Positions 1 through 10,133 of a stretch of 64,000 bases of DNA are shown piece by piece. The notes below the pieces were generated by a model. The model had not been told where the DNA came from. It ran no database searches and saw nothing but the letters and a program-made list of their open reading frames with translations. The DNA is from Drechslerella dactyloides (lineage: Eukaryota; Ascomycota; Orbiliomycetes; Orbiliales; Orbiliaceae): positions 1,116,001 to 1,180,000 of the forward strand of contig JAGTWJ010000002.1 in the NCBI GenBank assembly GCA_020064725.1, in the 5' to 3' direction. The position numbers were made by a program, and so were the translations under genes. Position 1 is the first letter of the stretch. Every line of letters starts with the position of its first letter.

Positions 1-2072
1 CACGTCACCGTTAGCGGAGTTTTGTTGGTATAGAGGGGTGGGGATGGAAACTTACTCTCGTCGCAGTTGCGGCATTGCATTTTAGATGGATCGCGAGGCT
101 TGGTGCAGTCGGCGCGCATGTGGCCTTCTTCACCGCAGTTGTTGCAAGTGACCTTGCGTGGCTCGGTGCAGTCGGAAGCACGGTGACCCTGCAGAATATA
201 TCAGCATATCGATCAAAGGAATGATGTAAAGATATATTTCCTACCTCTTGTTCGCAGTTGCGGCAGATCAGTTTCGGAGCATCGGGGCAATCCTACTATC
301 GTTAGCATCGTTACCTTTAGAGATATCTTAAGGGGTTCTACCTTGGAGAAATGGCCGGTCTTCTCGCACTTGCGGCACTGGACGTTGGAGGCATCGCGTG
401 GCTTCTCGCACTCCTTCGCTTCGTGACCTTCCTCACCGCAGTTGCGGCAGGCGTTGCGATTGATCGGTTTCTTGCGTTCCTCGGTGCCTGCCTCACGTTA
501 GCAGTGTGGGAATAACTGGATATCAGGGGCTACAAAACTTACAATCACGAGCACGGTGGCCTGGCTGACCGCAGTTGACACACTTGACAGTTGGAGCCTC
601 GTTGTCGCGGGGGATGACCTCCTGCGGGCACGAACGAGTGCCGTGTCCACGCTCTATCCACAACCAACGTCAGCTACCGATGCAAAGATAGATGAAAGAA
701 TATTCAAGAATGCACACCCTTGCAGTTGCTGCACCATGGGACGAAGGACTCCTTGACGAAGCCGGCGTTGCCAAGACGCTTGAGGTTCTCCTCGTCGTTC
801 TCCGGGAACCTGCCAGCGTTGTTGGTCGCGAAACGAGAGCGGCGGCCCTTGAGGTTCGTCTGGAAGGTGACGACGAATTCCTTCTCCATATTGCCCTGAA
901 GGTCAATGATGGTCTGCGAGTTCGTAATCTCCTTTTTCTATATTCCCACAACATCATAAGCCTCGCCGCATTTACAATTCGAATCAGATAAGGAGGGGAG
1001 AGGGCAACTTACGACGGCGACGAGATTGTACCCAAAGTTGTCCTGCTTGAAGGCGCTCTGGAGCTCATCGAACTGAGACTCCGGCTGAATCTTGACATAC
1101 TTTTCGAAAGCCTACAACCACGCTGTTAGCCACGCACAACTCCACACACGAGATGTTGTAAAACTTACCTCCTTGAAGGCGTCAAGGTCCTTGTCTTCAC
1201 CGGCCTTCTTCATGGCAGCCCAGGCATCTTCAATGTCCTTTTCCTCATAAGCAGCCGGAGCAGCCTCCTCCTCGTCACCGCGCATATTGCGTGGGTTCTT
1301 GCATTCAGCAGCACGGTGGCCTTGCTCCTTGCAGTTGCGGCAGGGCTCGTTCAACTTCTTCTCACATTCTAGAAACCGGTAACATCAGCAACTGTACCCA
1401 TACGACAAGGAAGTACAAACGTGGTCAAGAAGATGAGGGTGGTTGACATACCCTTCGCGATGTGGCCTTTCTCTTTGCAGTAGAGGCAAACCTTGTCTGG
1501 ACAGTTGAAGGCAATGTGGCCCTCCTCCTTGCACAAGTTACACTTGGGGGTTGGGCAGGAGCCAGCGGAGTGGCCAGTCTCCAGGCAGGACGTGCACTTG
1601 GAGTTCGGGCTACCAAACATCAGCATAACATTCACGAAGCAGAGCTGTATTTGTTCTAGCTTACCAGGCGTTCGCCATGTGGCCCTCCTCATTACACTTG
1701 CGGCATGGGCCGGGAGGAGCACGCGGACTGCACAGCAAGACAAACCGTCAGCCAACGTACATATCTAAACGTAAACGGTATAAAAGGACAAGATGAAGGT
1801 GAAGCGTAAAGGGCACTTACCGGTCACCGCCGTCGCCGTCGCCAAAGTCCTTGGGCGTCTCGAAAAAGTCGTCACCAGAGTTGACAACGGTCTTGACTTC
1901 AGAGCCGCCGCCAACAGTAGGTGCAGGAGGGACCCATTCCTCCTCAGCTGTACCGTAACACTATTAGCAAGACACCACAAGACGAGAAGCGAGACTGACA
2001 GGTCAGTCAGGTATGAAGGGAGGGAGGGAGGGAAATACCTTTAACTGGGTCATCCATACCCCAGCCGGCCAT
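1..2072 (-). CDS. Multi-CCHC zinc-knuckle protein (CnjB/Gis2-like), 3' end beyond window
   Basis: The start codon is at 2072 (MAGWGMDDPV) and the gene is cut into many small exons; exon 1 is 2072-2039 and exon 2 is 1947-1821. The CDS runs off the left edge, so the protein is partial. At least eleven CCHC knuckles of the CxxCxxxGHxxxxC type can be read, for example CRKCNEEGHMANAC, CTSCLETGHSAGSC, CLYCKEKGHIAKEC and CVNCGQPGHRARDC. Between knuckles 5 and 6 lies a helical, acidic segment of about 130 residues without knuckles. Several introns fall inside or right at the edge of a knuckle. CCHC knuckles of this kind bind single-stranded nucleic acid; related fungal proteins are annotated as zinc-knuckle or CnjB proteins, and yeast Gis2 is a shorter RNA-binding relative. 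The family call is firm, the exact orthology is not. Confidence 0.85.
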
Positions 2073-2294
2073 TGTAACTGATGATTTCACGACGGAAGGA
2101 AGCTACGTAAGTAACGAAGGGGTGAGAGAGAGATCAAAGTGTACGTTGCCGAATGGAAGCCTGTCTGTCGTTCGAATCGTCTGCTACGCGGTTGTCGAGA
2201 TGGAGATGTGAATTTTTACGAATTCGCGTTGATGATGGTTGTGGGTGGAGGAAGGAAGAAGAGAGGAGGGAGGGAAGAGGGAGGGGGGCAGTTG

Positions 2295-2302
2295 CTTATA
2301 TA
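2295..2302 (-). promoter_or_regulatory. TATA box of the zinc-knuckle gene
   Basis: On the minus strand this reads TATATAAG, about 225 bp upstream of the start codon at 2072. The sequence between it and the ATG is purine-rich on the plus strand, so the transcript leader is CT-rich, as is common in fungal promoters. Inferred from position only. Confidence 0.4.
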
Positions 2303-2719
2303 GGAGCTGGGCTGCGGCGCTGAGAGGGAATGTATGCCTGGTTGCCGGTAGACGGGTGGCCTGCAGTATGACACGCTCCCCTGGGCGTGAGGGTACTTTT
2401 GCGGCAGCCCTCGCAAGCTCCGCTAGAATCTATCACCATCCTCCAGGATAGAGCTATGGTGATAGATCACGGAGCTCTACACATGGAAGGCATATATATA
2501 TCTGCATCTGAATTATAATATCATGCATACCATAACCTCACCATGCCAGGTGCCTCTAGTTAATCCACAATCCTAATCCACAAAGAGCGTTACCTACAAA
2601 AAAAAAACCACAAGCAAGCACTATAACGCTCGCCTGCACCACAATAAAAGAGAGAAAGAACATGGCAAATCTACTACGATCGAGCGAACGAACAAAGTGC
2701 ACGCAATGCACACCATACC

Positions 2720-5446
2720 CTAATCCGCCTCGGCAAGCTGGATGATTAACTTTCCCGCCAAATCCAAGAACGGGAACGGACTCGAAATCTCCTTCTCCTC
2801 AATGCTCTTCCACCCGCTGTACGCGCTGCCGCTCTCGCTCTTCGTGCTCCGCGCACTCTTACTCCGCTCCATCATCGCCACACGGGGGTCGCTCAGACTG
2901 CCCTTCCGTCCGGCTTCACCTGCGCTGTCCGTCCGTCGCAGCTCGTCCATCACCTTCTCCACCTCCTTCGGCACGACAACGTTGCCGTCCGCATCCAGCC
3001 GCTCGTATCCCGCGCACTTGAAGTCCACGAGGTAAAAGTTGCTCTCGAGCTGGTACAGTTGTATTTCCATGTACACGTACACCGCGTCTTCGTCTTCCTC
3101 GCTGGTGATAGCGGTGGCTGCGGGGTTGTTGCGCGAGACGGAGCTGATGTTGGAGTGCGCGGACGACGGACGAGGGGGGTGGTTGCCGTAGTTTTCCTTC
3201 CGCCAGCGACAGTGGATCACCCAGGGGTCTTCGGGGACGTCGAGCTCGTCGCTGCTGTTGTCGCGGGAGAGCGAGCCTGACGATGAGCTATTCCGTCGAG
3301 GTCGGCCGCGGCTGCCGGGTGGCGTCTCCGGCGCGAGAATGTCGTCCGAGGTGCCCGTGGCGTCGTTGCTGCTGCTGCGGTTGTCCGATTCCGAGTCCCG
3401 TGCGTTCGGCTTGCGGGTTGGGACGAGCCACTCGGCGCCTAGCTTGCGCAGGGCGCGGTAGATGCACGCGATCGCGTCCAGCGGTTGGTTCCGGGATCTT
3501 ATTCCGAATTGCCATTTCGTTGGACGGGACTTGCGCTGCGTGGGCGTGAGCGGCGTCATCGGGTCCGGTCGCGAGGACGCCCGGCCGGTGATCGATTTGA
3601 GCCGGCGGGATTCTTTGAGAGCTGCGGATTGCGCTGAGTGCGCGGCTTGCTGTTGCTGGTAGGCGGCTGCGGCGCCGGGGCCGCCCTTCATGAAGGCGCG
3701 GTGGTACTCTGGTAAACTGGTCGGGAGGATGGAGACGGTGGAGCTCGGTGGGATGTTGGGGTTGGTCAGGCTGTTGGCTGGAGCGCCAACGTCGTCCTTG
3801 GTCACACCGTCCGGCGGGTAGGTTCTGAGCTGCTCGAGGGGGGATGTGATTCTGGGCACAATGGAGCGAGGGGTGCCGGGAGTGCCGGGCGTACCGGGAT
3901 GGTGGGGTCCGGGAGAGGGAGAGCCACGGGCTCTCTGCAGACTAGGCCCGAGAGGCGTGAAGCTATCCTGGACGGGTGGCGAGTGAGGGAACGCATGCCA
4001 TGCCGGTGGCGACGACGCCAGAAACGATGGTGGTGCACCCGACTCCACGCGGGCTGCGAGATACTAACGTCAGCACAATTCCTCAAGTGTAACCGGCGTC
4101 CGGCTTTAAATACAGGGCGTAAGAGTGAGTGGGAGATACGCACCGTCTTTCCGCATGACAAAGTTGTGCTTGAGAATGTCGTAGGCATCCTTGATAGCAC
4201 TGGGTTCCGGCCGCTCAAGCGCATCGACGAGGTCGTCCTTCCCGTAGCCGAGCTTGTCGCTCAGCTTGCCAACCAGGTCGTCATGCAGCTGCTTCGGCGG
4301 CTTGGACATGGCAGCGATAGCCTTCGACTGATCGGGAGCGCCGGTGTCGACGAACTCCTGCGTCGGCGGCCACAGGTACTCCGGCAGGTCCTTCAGGAAC
4401 CACGGGTCCTGCCGGATCTCGGCGACAGTGATCCGGTTGACCGGATTCACGACGAGCATCTTCTTGAGCAGGGCGACGGACTCGCGGGAGAGATACGTGG
4501 GGATATGGTAGGTCCCCTCTGCAGCGTCCACGTTAGCACGCGACACTTCCGAACCGCGACGGGCAGACCACGCGCGTATATACACGGATGGATGGACGGA
4601 TGGATGTAGGCACTTACGGGCTATCTTTTTGAAAAGAGTGGGAATGTAGTCGTCGTCGAACGGCAGCCGGCCGCACAGCATGACGTAGAGAATGACACCG
4701 CAGCTCCACACGTCGACCTCGGGCCCCGCGTACAGCTTGCCGCTGATGACCTCCGGCGCAGCATAGTTGGGACTGCCGCAGGACGTCTTGAGAAAGTTGC
4801 CGTCGGTCATAATGTTGGAGAGACCGAAGTCGGCGATCTTGACGTTGAGGTTGTCGTCAAGCAGCAGGTTCTCGGGCTTGAGGTCGCGGTGGACGATCTT
4901 GTGGATGTGGCAGTACTCGACCGCGCATATTATCTGCTGGAAGAAGCGCCGCGACGTCGGCTCGTCCATCTTGCCGTTCTTGACGATGTAGTCGAACAGC
5001 TCGCCGCCGGCGTACTCGATCACCATGATGATTTCCGTCGGCGTCGTGATGACCGAGTAGCTGCACAAGAGTTAGCCTTAAAGTACAAACAGGCATACGG
5101 GTGGTGGAGAATTATACAGCTTGATGATGTGGGGGTGCCGCAGCAGCTGCAGGTACTGGATTTCCCGCTCGACGCGGCCGGCCATGTCGCGGTTGGCCAG
5201 CTTGCGGCGATTGATGATCTTGAGGGCGACCTTCTGGCCGGAGGTCTGGTGGACGGCGAGCTTGACCTTGCCGAAGGAGCCCTCGCCGAGGGTCTTGACG
5301 ATGTTGTACTGGCCGAGGCGCTGCTGGGAGCGGCTCTGGGGCGGGGGATCGGAGCGGGCGGCATGCTGGCGCTGCTGCTGCTGGGGAGTGGAGGCGCCGT
5401 ATGCGGGGATGGGGATGGCGAGGTCTTCGTCCGTGATGGCGGACAT
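2720..5446 (-). CDS. SNF1: SNF1/AMPK catalytic alpha subunit (carbon catabolite derepressing protein kinase)
   Basis: Four exons, 5446-5118, 5060-4618, 4518-4144 and 4053-2720, join to a clean 826-residue frame. The kinase domain starts near residue 48: P-loop GEGSFG at 54-59, ATP-binding Lys76, catalytic loop HRDLKPEN with Asp169, DFG at 187-189 and the activation-loop Thr202 in KTSCGSPNY, the site phosphorylated by upstream kinases in this family. Splicing restores the conserved KLYSVITTPTE and FKKIAQGTYHIP stretches. A UBA/autoinhibitory segment follows (LVGKLSDKLGYGKDDLVDAL), then a Pro/Ser-rich linker. The C-terminal AMPK domain (KWQFGIRSRNQPLDAIACIY, then EIQLYQLESNFYLVDFKCAG) contacts the beta and gamma subunits. 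The kinase acts in glucose derepression and energy sensing in cytosol and nucleus. A Gln-rich N-terminal run is short compared with the yeast His tract. No defect is seen. Confidence 0.97.
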
Positions 5447-5514
5447 GATGGGCGGTCGTCGTGGCGGGGTTGATGGATTATGGATGGAGGAGGCAAGGGC
5501 GGGGCGTCCGGCAT

Positions 5515-5974
5515 CTAAGCGCGATAGTCGTTACGTACTACGTTCCTAGTTACTCCAGTCTCGAGGCTGGTCAAGGCGCAGAAACCACTACACAACCGAT
5601 TCAAATCTTGTAAATATACCTACTAGTAGGTACTTGGCAGGATTTTGAAATCAAAATGGATCTAGAGCTGGTACAGAATAGCTATATCAATGAGAACGCC
5701 CTCCGTTCCATTCCATTTCCATAGGTTTCAAGCTGGTCTCGGTGTCGACCGTTCAGACTACAACGCAACACAGAGGTAGATAGACCTTGAAGTATATCCA
5801 GGGCGCAATTGATGGATCTAAAGTTGCAGTGAAAGATGCAGCAGATCTGGCGGCCAGCCCATCAGCGGACGCCTTGAAAGGATGGCCGCTTTTAAATTTG
5901 GAATAAACGGAAAGTTGAGTTTATTTGCCTCGCCAGGCTGGCTGCTGGCTCCCCTCAAGTCAGCGGGACCTCTT
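5515..5974. other. Intergenic, SNF1 upstream region
   Basis: No coding potential seen. It holds the SNF1 promoter (divergent side) and AT-rich sequence; nothing else recognisable. Confidence 0.4.
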
Positions 5975-5980
5975 TATAAG
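5975..5980 (+). promoter_or_regulatory. Possible TATA box upstream of small-gene copy 1
   Basis: TATAAG followed by a C/A-rich leader built of CATC/CCAC repeats (about 6005-6070), which looks like a fungal promoter and 5' UTR. It sits about 110 bp before a predicted donor (AG, then GTACCGAG) that is shared with copy 2. Inference only. Confidence 0.3.
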
Positions 5981-6091
5981 CACGTCCTGGCGCTCGCGCT
6001 CATTCGGCCAACGCTCGCCCTGCCATCTACCATCCACCATCCATCATCGATCCACCATCCACCAAAGACATAATTCACACTGATCAGAAAA

Positions 6092-6660
6092 GGTACCGAG
6101 CCCCTTCACGCTCCTAACCATCGAGATTACGTACTCGTGAACGTTTACTAACCGTTCTATCATGTTCCAAGTCTGACTTCGGACGGGAATGGACAATCCG
6201 TACGCGCCGTTACTACCCGTTCTATCGTGTTCCAAAGTCCAACTTTGAGCGAACATATATTCTCAAGACCCTCCGCCATCTTAATGAGGTAAGTCACACC
6301 AGTAAACTATCCCCCAAATACTATACAATATCCTTTCTACAAATATTAATATCAAGAAGACATTGCTAACTTGTACCATCTGAATTCCGGATAGGCTATC
6401 CAGGAGGTTCAACAAGAGATCATGTCATTGAAAGCTGATAACAAGTATATGCTGAGTGGCCTAGGCCTGTTACTTATGGGTACCATAGGGGTAAGAATAC
6501 ATTTCCTCTATTCTTTTGATATACACTACTCAATAGCTATTAATTAACTGAAATTATCTTAAGATAGATTGTTGCTTGGATAATGCAGGAACTCTTCAAA
6601 GGTCTGCAAATGGGGACAGCCCTTGTCGGAACGAGGATCGATGCTACGGCAGGCCCATGA
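6092..6660 (+). pseudogene. Small coiled-coil/transmembrane gene, copy 1 (5' exon lost)
   Basis: Three exons with perfect splice sites and phase-0 introns can be read: 6238-6288, 6395-6490 and 6568-6660. They encode SNFERTYILKTLRHLNE, then a heptad-like helix (AIQEVQQEIMSLKADNK) running into a hydrophobic segment (LSGLGLLLMGTIG and IVAWIMQ), and end LVGTRIDATAGP before a TGA. The upstream exon, placed by the donor at 6092 that is homologous to copy 2, has no usable ATG and an in-frame TGA. The frame upstream of 6238 stays open back to 6118 and contains a second, imperfect copy of the VPKSNFER segment (SKSDFGREW). I do not recognise the family. The gene seems to have lost its start but keeps an intact tail. 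A start in an unseen upstream exon cannot be excluded. Confidence 0.45.
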
Positions 6661-6844
6661 CCTATATTATTCCGGACCCTACAGAGGGACCGCACCGATT
6701 GCGATAGAAAACCCAATTAACTTATAGCTGATTAATAGAGCATATTCCAGCTGAGTATATTTTCGTCGATTCGATCCCGACGGGATAAAGTGGCATGGGA
6801 TACTTTTCTCCGCAGTCTTGCTTGTGTTTATATAAGTACTTAGG

Positions 6845-7053
6845 CAGCGAAATCCCGGTCAGCGAAATAGAGACCGAGAGAAGAAGGCTGGGAAACGTTC
6901 AACGAATCCGAACGCGAAAGGGAGCGGCTTTGGGGGCCAGAGTGCTTTCGATTTCGCCGCCGGAGTCATTAACGCAAATAAAGAACTTGCAGAGCAGGTG
7001 CTGAGACTGTCGGCGAACGCGGGCCGAGACAACCGAAACGACCGCGGCAACGG
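6845..7053 (+). other. GC-rich insert with an open frame between the two tandem copies
   Basis: Copy 1 and copy 2 of the repeat share the sequence before 6845 (GTTTATATAAGTAC) and after 7053 (CTAGTATTCACTCAC), but copy 2 lacks everything in between. The roughly 209-bp insert is much more GC-rich than its flanks. It is open in one frame from an acceptor-like CAG (TTAGGCAG) to a GT, and encodes a polar segment with RNPGQRNRDREKKAGKRS and SAFDFAAGVINANKELAEQV. It could be a captured exon, or ancestral sequence lost from copy 2. Confidence 0.35.
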
Positions 7054-7147
7054 TCTAGTATTCACTCACATTGTGATTTCCTATTCAACCACACGTGTAC
7101 ATGTGAGCACCTGCTATACTTATCTATATAGCTATTAGTCGGACAAA

Positions 7148-7687
7148 ATGCCTCGCACTCTCGATCGCGCCCGTTTGGGCACCGGCCGCACTATCCACAC
7201 AAAGCATAACGCCCATTGCCAACACCAGGTACCAAGCTGCTTCACCCTTCCGGAAGCTTCTAGCTATTGATACTCGATACTCATGGAATTTACTAATTGT
7301 CCTTTTATACTCCAAAGTCCAGCTTTGAGGGAACATACATTTTGTGATCCCTCTGGTGACTTAATAATGTAAGTCACACTGGTGAATTATATCTATAAGA
7401 CTATGCAGTGTCCTTCTAAAGTCTTGATAAATCGGGGTTTAACTGCTAACTTATATCCTTTGAACTCCGAATAGAATACCAAAAAGGTACAAAATGAATT
7501 ATCAGTGCTCAAAATACAAAACCACTTTATGATGAGTGGCCTCAGGCTTCTGTTCTTAGAAACAATAGGGGTAGGAATATATTTCCTCTATTCTTTTAAT
7601 ATGTACTATTTTTAATGGCTGTTAATTGAAATTATCTGATGATAGATTGTTTCTTGGATAATCCAGGAGGTTTTGAAGGGCCTCTAA
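7148..7687 (+). pseudogene. Small coiled-coil/transmembrane gene, copy 2 (stop codons)
   Basis: This copy has a good ATG exon (7148-7228, MPRTLDRARLGTGRTIH onward, phase 0). Its intron holds a TTTACTAAT branch site. Exons at 7318-7368, 7475-7570 and 7646-7687 have the same lengths and phases as copy 1, except that the last is truncated. Two in-frame TGA codons lie in exon 2 where copy 1 has AAG and CAT, and a TAA in exon 4 replaces CAA. The conserved tail (MMSGLRLLFLETIG, IVSWIIQEVLKGL) shows common descent. Read as written, it would give only a peptide of about 36 residues, so it is a decayed paralogue that kept the first exon missing from copy 1. Confidence 0.5.
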
Positions 7688-8120
7688 AGTGGGACGGTCC
7701 TCGCTGAACCGAGGACTGATGCTGGGGCAGGTCTATGACCTAGATTATTTTGGATCTTACAGAGGGGAGACTCCCACCAAACTGATTGCGATACAAAAAA
7801 CCCAGATGACTTGTGGCTGATTGGTAAAGCGCACCCTATTTGAGGACATTCAGGTCGCTTCAATTCTATGTGCTACTTTTCTACACAGTCTTCCTTATGT
7901 TTATATGAGTACCTAGTATTCACTCACCTTGTGATTTCCCATTCAATTACATGTACCCATGTGAGAACATACTATACTTATCCGAGCTTCTTGCTCGGGC
8001 GAAACTATCACTATCTTCTACACATACACTACCAGTGTCATCTACAGGGAGAAGCTTGTGCCTTCTGAAAAATATGATAGATACAATCTCGGAAGAAACC
8101 CCGAGAGAAGCACAGAACGA

Positions 8121-8305
8121 TATAATACAGCTGGAAAACAGAAAAACATCCGAGAGAACATCTGTTCCTATATGCATTGGTCGGATTTGAACCGACAATC
8201 TCTTGCACGGGACCATATAATACAACTGGAAAACAGAAAAAACATCCAAGCGGACTCTGTTCCTCTATGTATTGGTCGGATTTGAACCGACAATCTCTTC
8301 CGCAA
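8121..8305 (-). repeat. Two tandem units of about 95 bp carrying a tRNA T-arm
   Basis: Unit 1 (8121-8210) and unit 2 (8216-8305) share TATAATACARCTGGAAAACAG, ACATCC, CTGTTCCT and the block TTGGTCGGATTTGAACCGAC AATCTCTT. Read on the minus strand, that block is a perfect T-arm (stem GTCGG/CCGAC, loop TTCAAAT). Unit 2 continues into a nearly complete tRNA-like fold, while unit 1 ends after the variable loop. Confidence 0.55.
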
Positions 8306-8342
8306 GTTATGGAAGCGCTTTAACCAACAAGCTGCCAGTGGA
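8269..8342 (-). pseudogene. Degenerate tRNA-like sequence
   Basis: On the minus strand there is a D-arm-like hairpin (GCTT, loop GTTGGTTA, AAGC), an anticodon-like stem CTTCC/GGAAG with a 9-nt loop ATAACTTGC, a 5-nt variable loop AGATT and a canonical T-arm. The acceptor strands do not pair well (about 3-4 of 7), and the 9-nt anticodon loop is not standard. I read it as a tRNA pseudogene or the head of a tRNA-derived repeat. No isotype can be assigned; the AGATT variable loop and GGTTAAAGCG D-arm resemble fungal tRNA-Ile. Confidence 0.4.
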
Positions 8343-8345
8343 GGG

Positions 8346-9310
8346 CAGCATCGACAAGATGCGGATAAATAATACTGCTCACTTCATCAGTGCGAGCGAG
8401 CGAGTATTACATCCAATGGACTTGGATCTTCAGGTCGGCGTCTAGAGGTATATCCTAAATGACAATCAGTAAGACTACTAATGCTGAGTAAAAACAAAGA
8501 TCAAGTGAGAAGTACCGTCGTATCTTCGATTAGGGAGAGAAATCTACGGCCCAGCAGTGTGGGGCGAAAGTGGGGCGGCGAGGTGGCGAGTCGGATGAGT
8601 GAGGCCGTGAGTGAGGCGTCACGATAACATTGTAGGCACGAGCAAGCTTGACATCTGAAGTTCGTAAGCAGGTTACTTGGAAGAAGCTGGCTAGCTGGGA
8701 TGAAAATGGTACTGATTGAGCCTCGACAGAGCTAACTACTTAGTGATGGGTCTAACTTACTTCAGACAAGCATGCTGTGTGAGGTGTGAGGTGCGAGGTG
8801 ATAGATTAAGAACTCGTCAGGACAGTCGACTGCAGTCTCGACATGCACCAGCAAAGCCAGGCAGCACCGACGTCGAGACTGAGAATGTTAATTGGGGGTA
8901 GACTGCACTTCTATATTCATGTAAGTACAGTACTTGAAGGTGGGCGGGACGATGGGACACTTACTTGATGAGGCTAGATTGATGAGGGAGGAGGATGATG
9001 TATTTCTAAACCAGGATAGCTGGAAAAAGTGGCTCTATATACATTCTGTGTGGCCCACATAAGCCACACCGTTGTCGACGATATCATGCGATGCCGCAGC
9101 TAATTCGGCGGACATCTCGCCATATATACTATGCATGGTCTCATGCAGACTACATATGTTAGGAGAATTCATGCACGTCCGTGCGTGTGATGATACATCG
9201 TGTTCCTATGTACAGTGTGTATAATACACCCGGTCAATACACCGTCATCCGTCTTGAAGACACCGCCGACTATTATATTCCATCCTCTCGTTCCAACGAT
9301 GTAATGGATA
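8346..9310. other. Intergenic
   Basis: No supportable gene. Short GCGAGCGAGCGAG and GTGAGTGAGGC runs near 8390 and 8600, and AT-rich sequence with TATATACA motifs near 9035 and 9120. Downstream of NDUFAF2 it probably contains that gene's terminator. Confidence 0.4.
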
Positions 9311-10133
9311 TCACCGCGGGGCTCGTGCACCCTTCGCCCGCGGCGTCCACGCCGCCGGCTGGAACTCCTCACTCGGACCGGACGCCCACCCTTTCCTCTC
9401 CCCGCCCTCCCGCGCCTCCCTCTCCACCGCCAGCCGCGCCTCCATCTCCTCCACCGTCGTGTCCCTGACAGCCTGCCGTGCACCCGTCCCTGTCTCCACA
9501 CCTGCATCCGCCGTGGAAGTCGCGACGGCAGCAGTAGATGTAGCTGTCGCAGAGCCGGAAGAGGCGGCGGTGGTCTCAGCGGAGGCTCGCAGGCGCTCGA
9601 CCTCGCTTTCCCGCGGACGGTCCAGGACGCTGTTTCCGCGCGCCCAGCGTTCGTCGGCGAGACGGGCGCGTTCGAGGATGACTTGGCGGCGGAGGACGTC
9701 GGCTTGCAGTTCCTCGATGCTGGGTGGCTCTATTCTCGTCGCGCGCAGCCATTGATGCCATTGTGCTGTTCCCATACCACATTAGCCCTAAACTTCTTCT
9801 ACCATATATATAGCATATCCATCTCCATCGACGATAGTAGCAAGGGTCGTAGCGTGGTTCAAGTGTAAGGAGGGAGGGGTGTGGAGGGGGGAACGTACGG
9901 TCGACCACCATCTCCGCATAATTCACAAGCGTGTGTCTACCGCCCCGAAAGTCCATGATCCGCCTCGGCCGTCCCGCTACCAGCGCCTGCCGGAACTCCC
10001 AGAACGTGTTTCCGTCCAGATCCATGCCCACAAAGTACCGTTTGCGCCAGGGCAGCCGCAGGGCTTTCCAGCGGTAATAGAGCCGCTTGAGCGGCGTTGT
10101 CGGCAGCACGTACGATAACCCTGTCGAAGACAT
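9311..10133 (-). CDS. NADH:ubiquinone oxidoreductase (complex I) assembly factor, NDUFAF2/B17.2L-like
   Basis: Two exons, 10133-9899 and 9765-9311, give 229 residues; the ATG at 10133 starts MSSTGLSYVL. The NDUFA12/NDUFAF2 domain covers roughly residues 10-105: LYYRWKALRLPWRKRYFVGM, LDGNTFWEFR, RPRRIMDFRG, and across the splice VVDPQWHQWLRATR. The tail is Ala/Ser/Thr-rich and probably disordered, longer than in the 13-kDa-class structural subunit. That length favours the assembly factor (Neurospora N7BML) over the structural subunit NDUFA12. Known role: binding late assembly intermediates of mitochondrial complex I. The protein is rich in basic residues at the N-terminus but has no clear cleavable presequence. 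Confidence 0.85.

Larger units (their letters stand above)
6100..7985. repeat. Diverged direct tandem duplication (two units of about 0.9-1.0 kb)
   Basis: Unit 1 covers about 6090-7122 and unit 2 about 7140-7985. They align over the intron-exon blocks (6238-6660 with 7318-7687), the downstream GATTGCGATA(G/C)AAAA segment, and a 3' block (7053-7122 with 7916-7982) containing CTAGTATTCACTCA, TGTGATTTC and CTATACTTATC. Unit 1 carries a 209-bp insert and an internal 65-bp repeat. Unit 2 has several substitutions that create stops, some of them C-to-T (CAA to TAA). The duplication is old or fast-decaying. No terminal inverted repeats or transposase were seen. Confidence 0.55.

Noticed and set aside
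4889..5473. Long open frame on the plus strand (194 codons), antisense to SNF1
   Set aside because: A shadow of the kinase-domain exons, whose motifs and splicing are unambiguous on the minus strand.
6190..6249. Short ATG frame (MDNPYAPLLPVLSCSKVQL) in copy 1
   Set aside because: It is out of frame with the conserved exons and stops after 19 codons; at most an upstream frame.
8121..8305. CRISPR-like array
   Set aside because: Only two units, no regular spacers, and a eukaryotic context. A tRNA-derived repeat explains it better.
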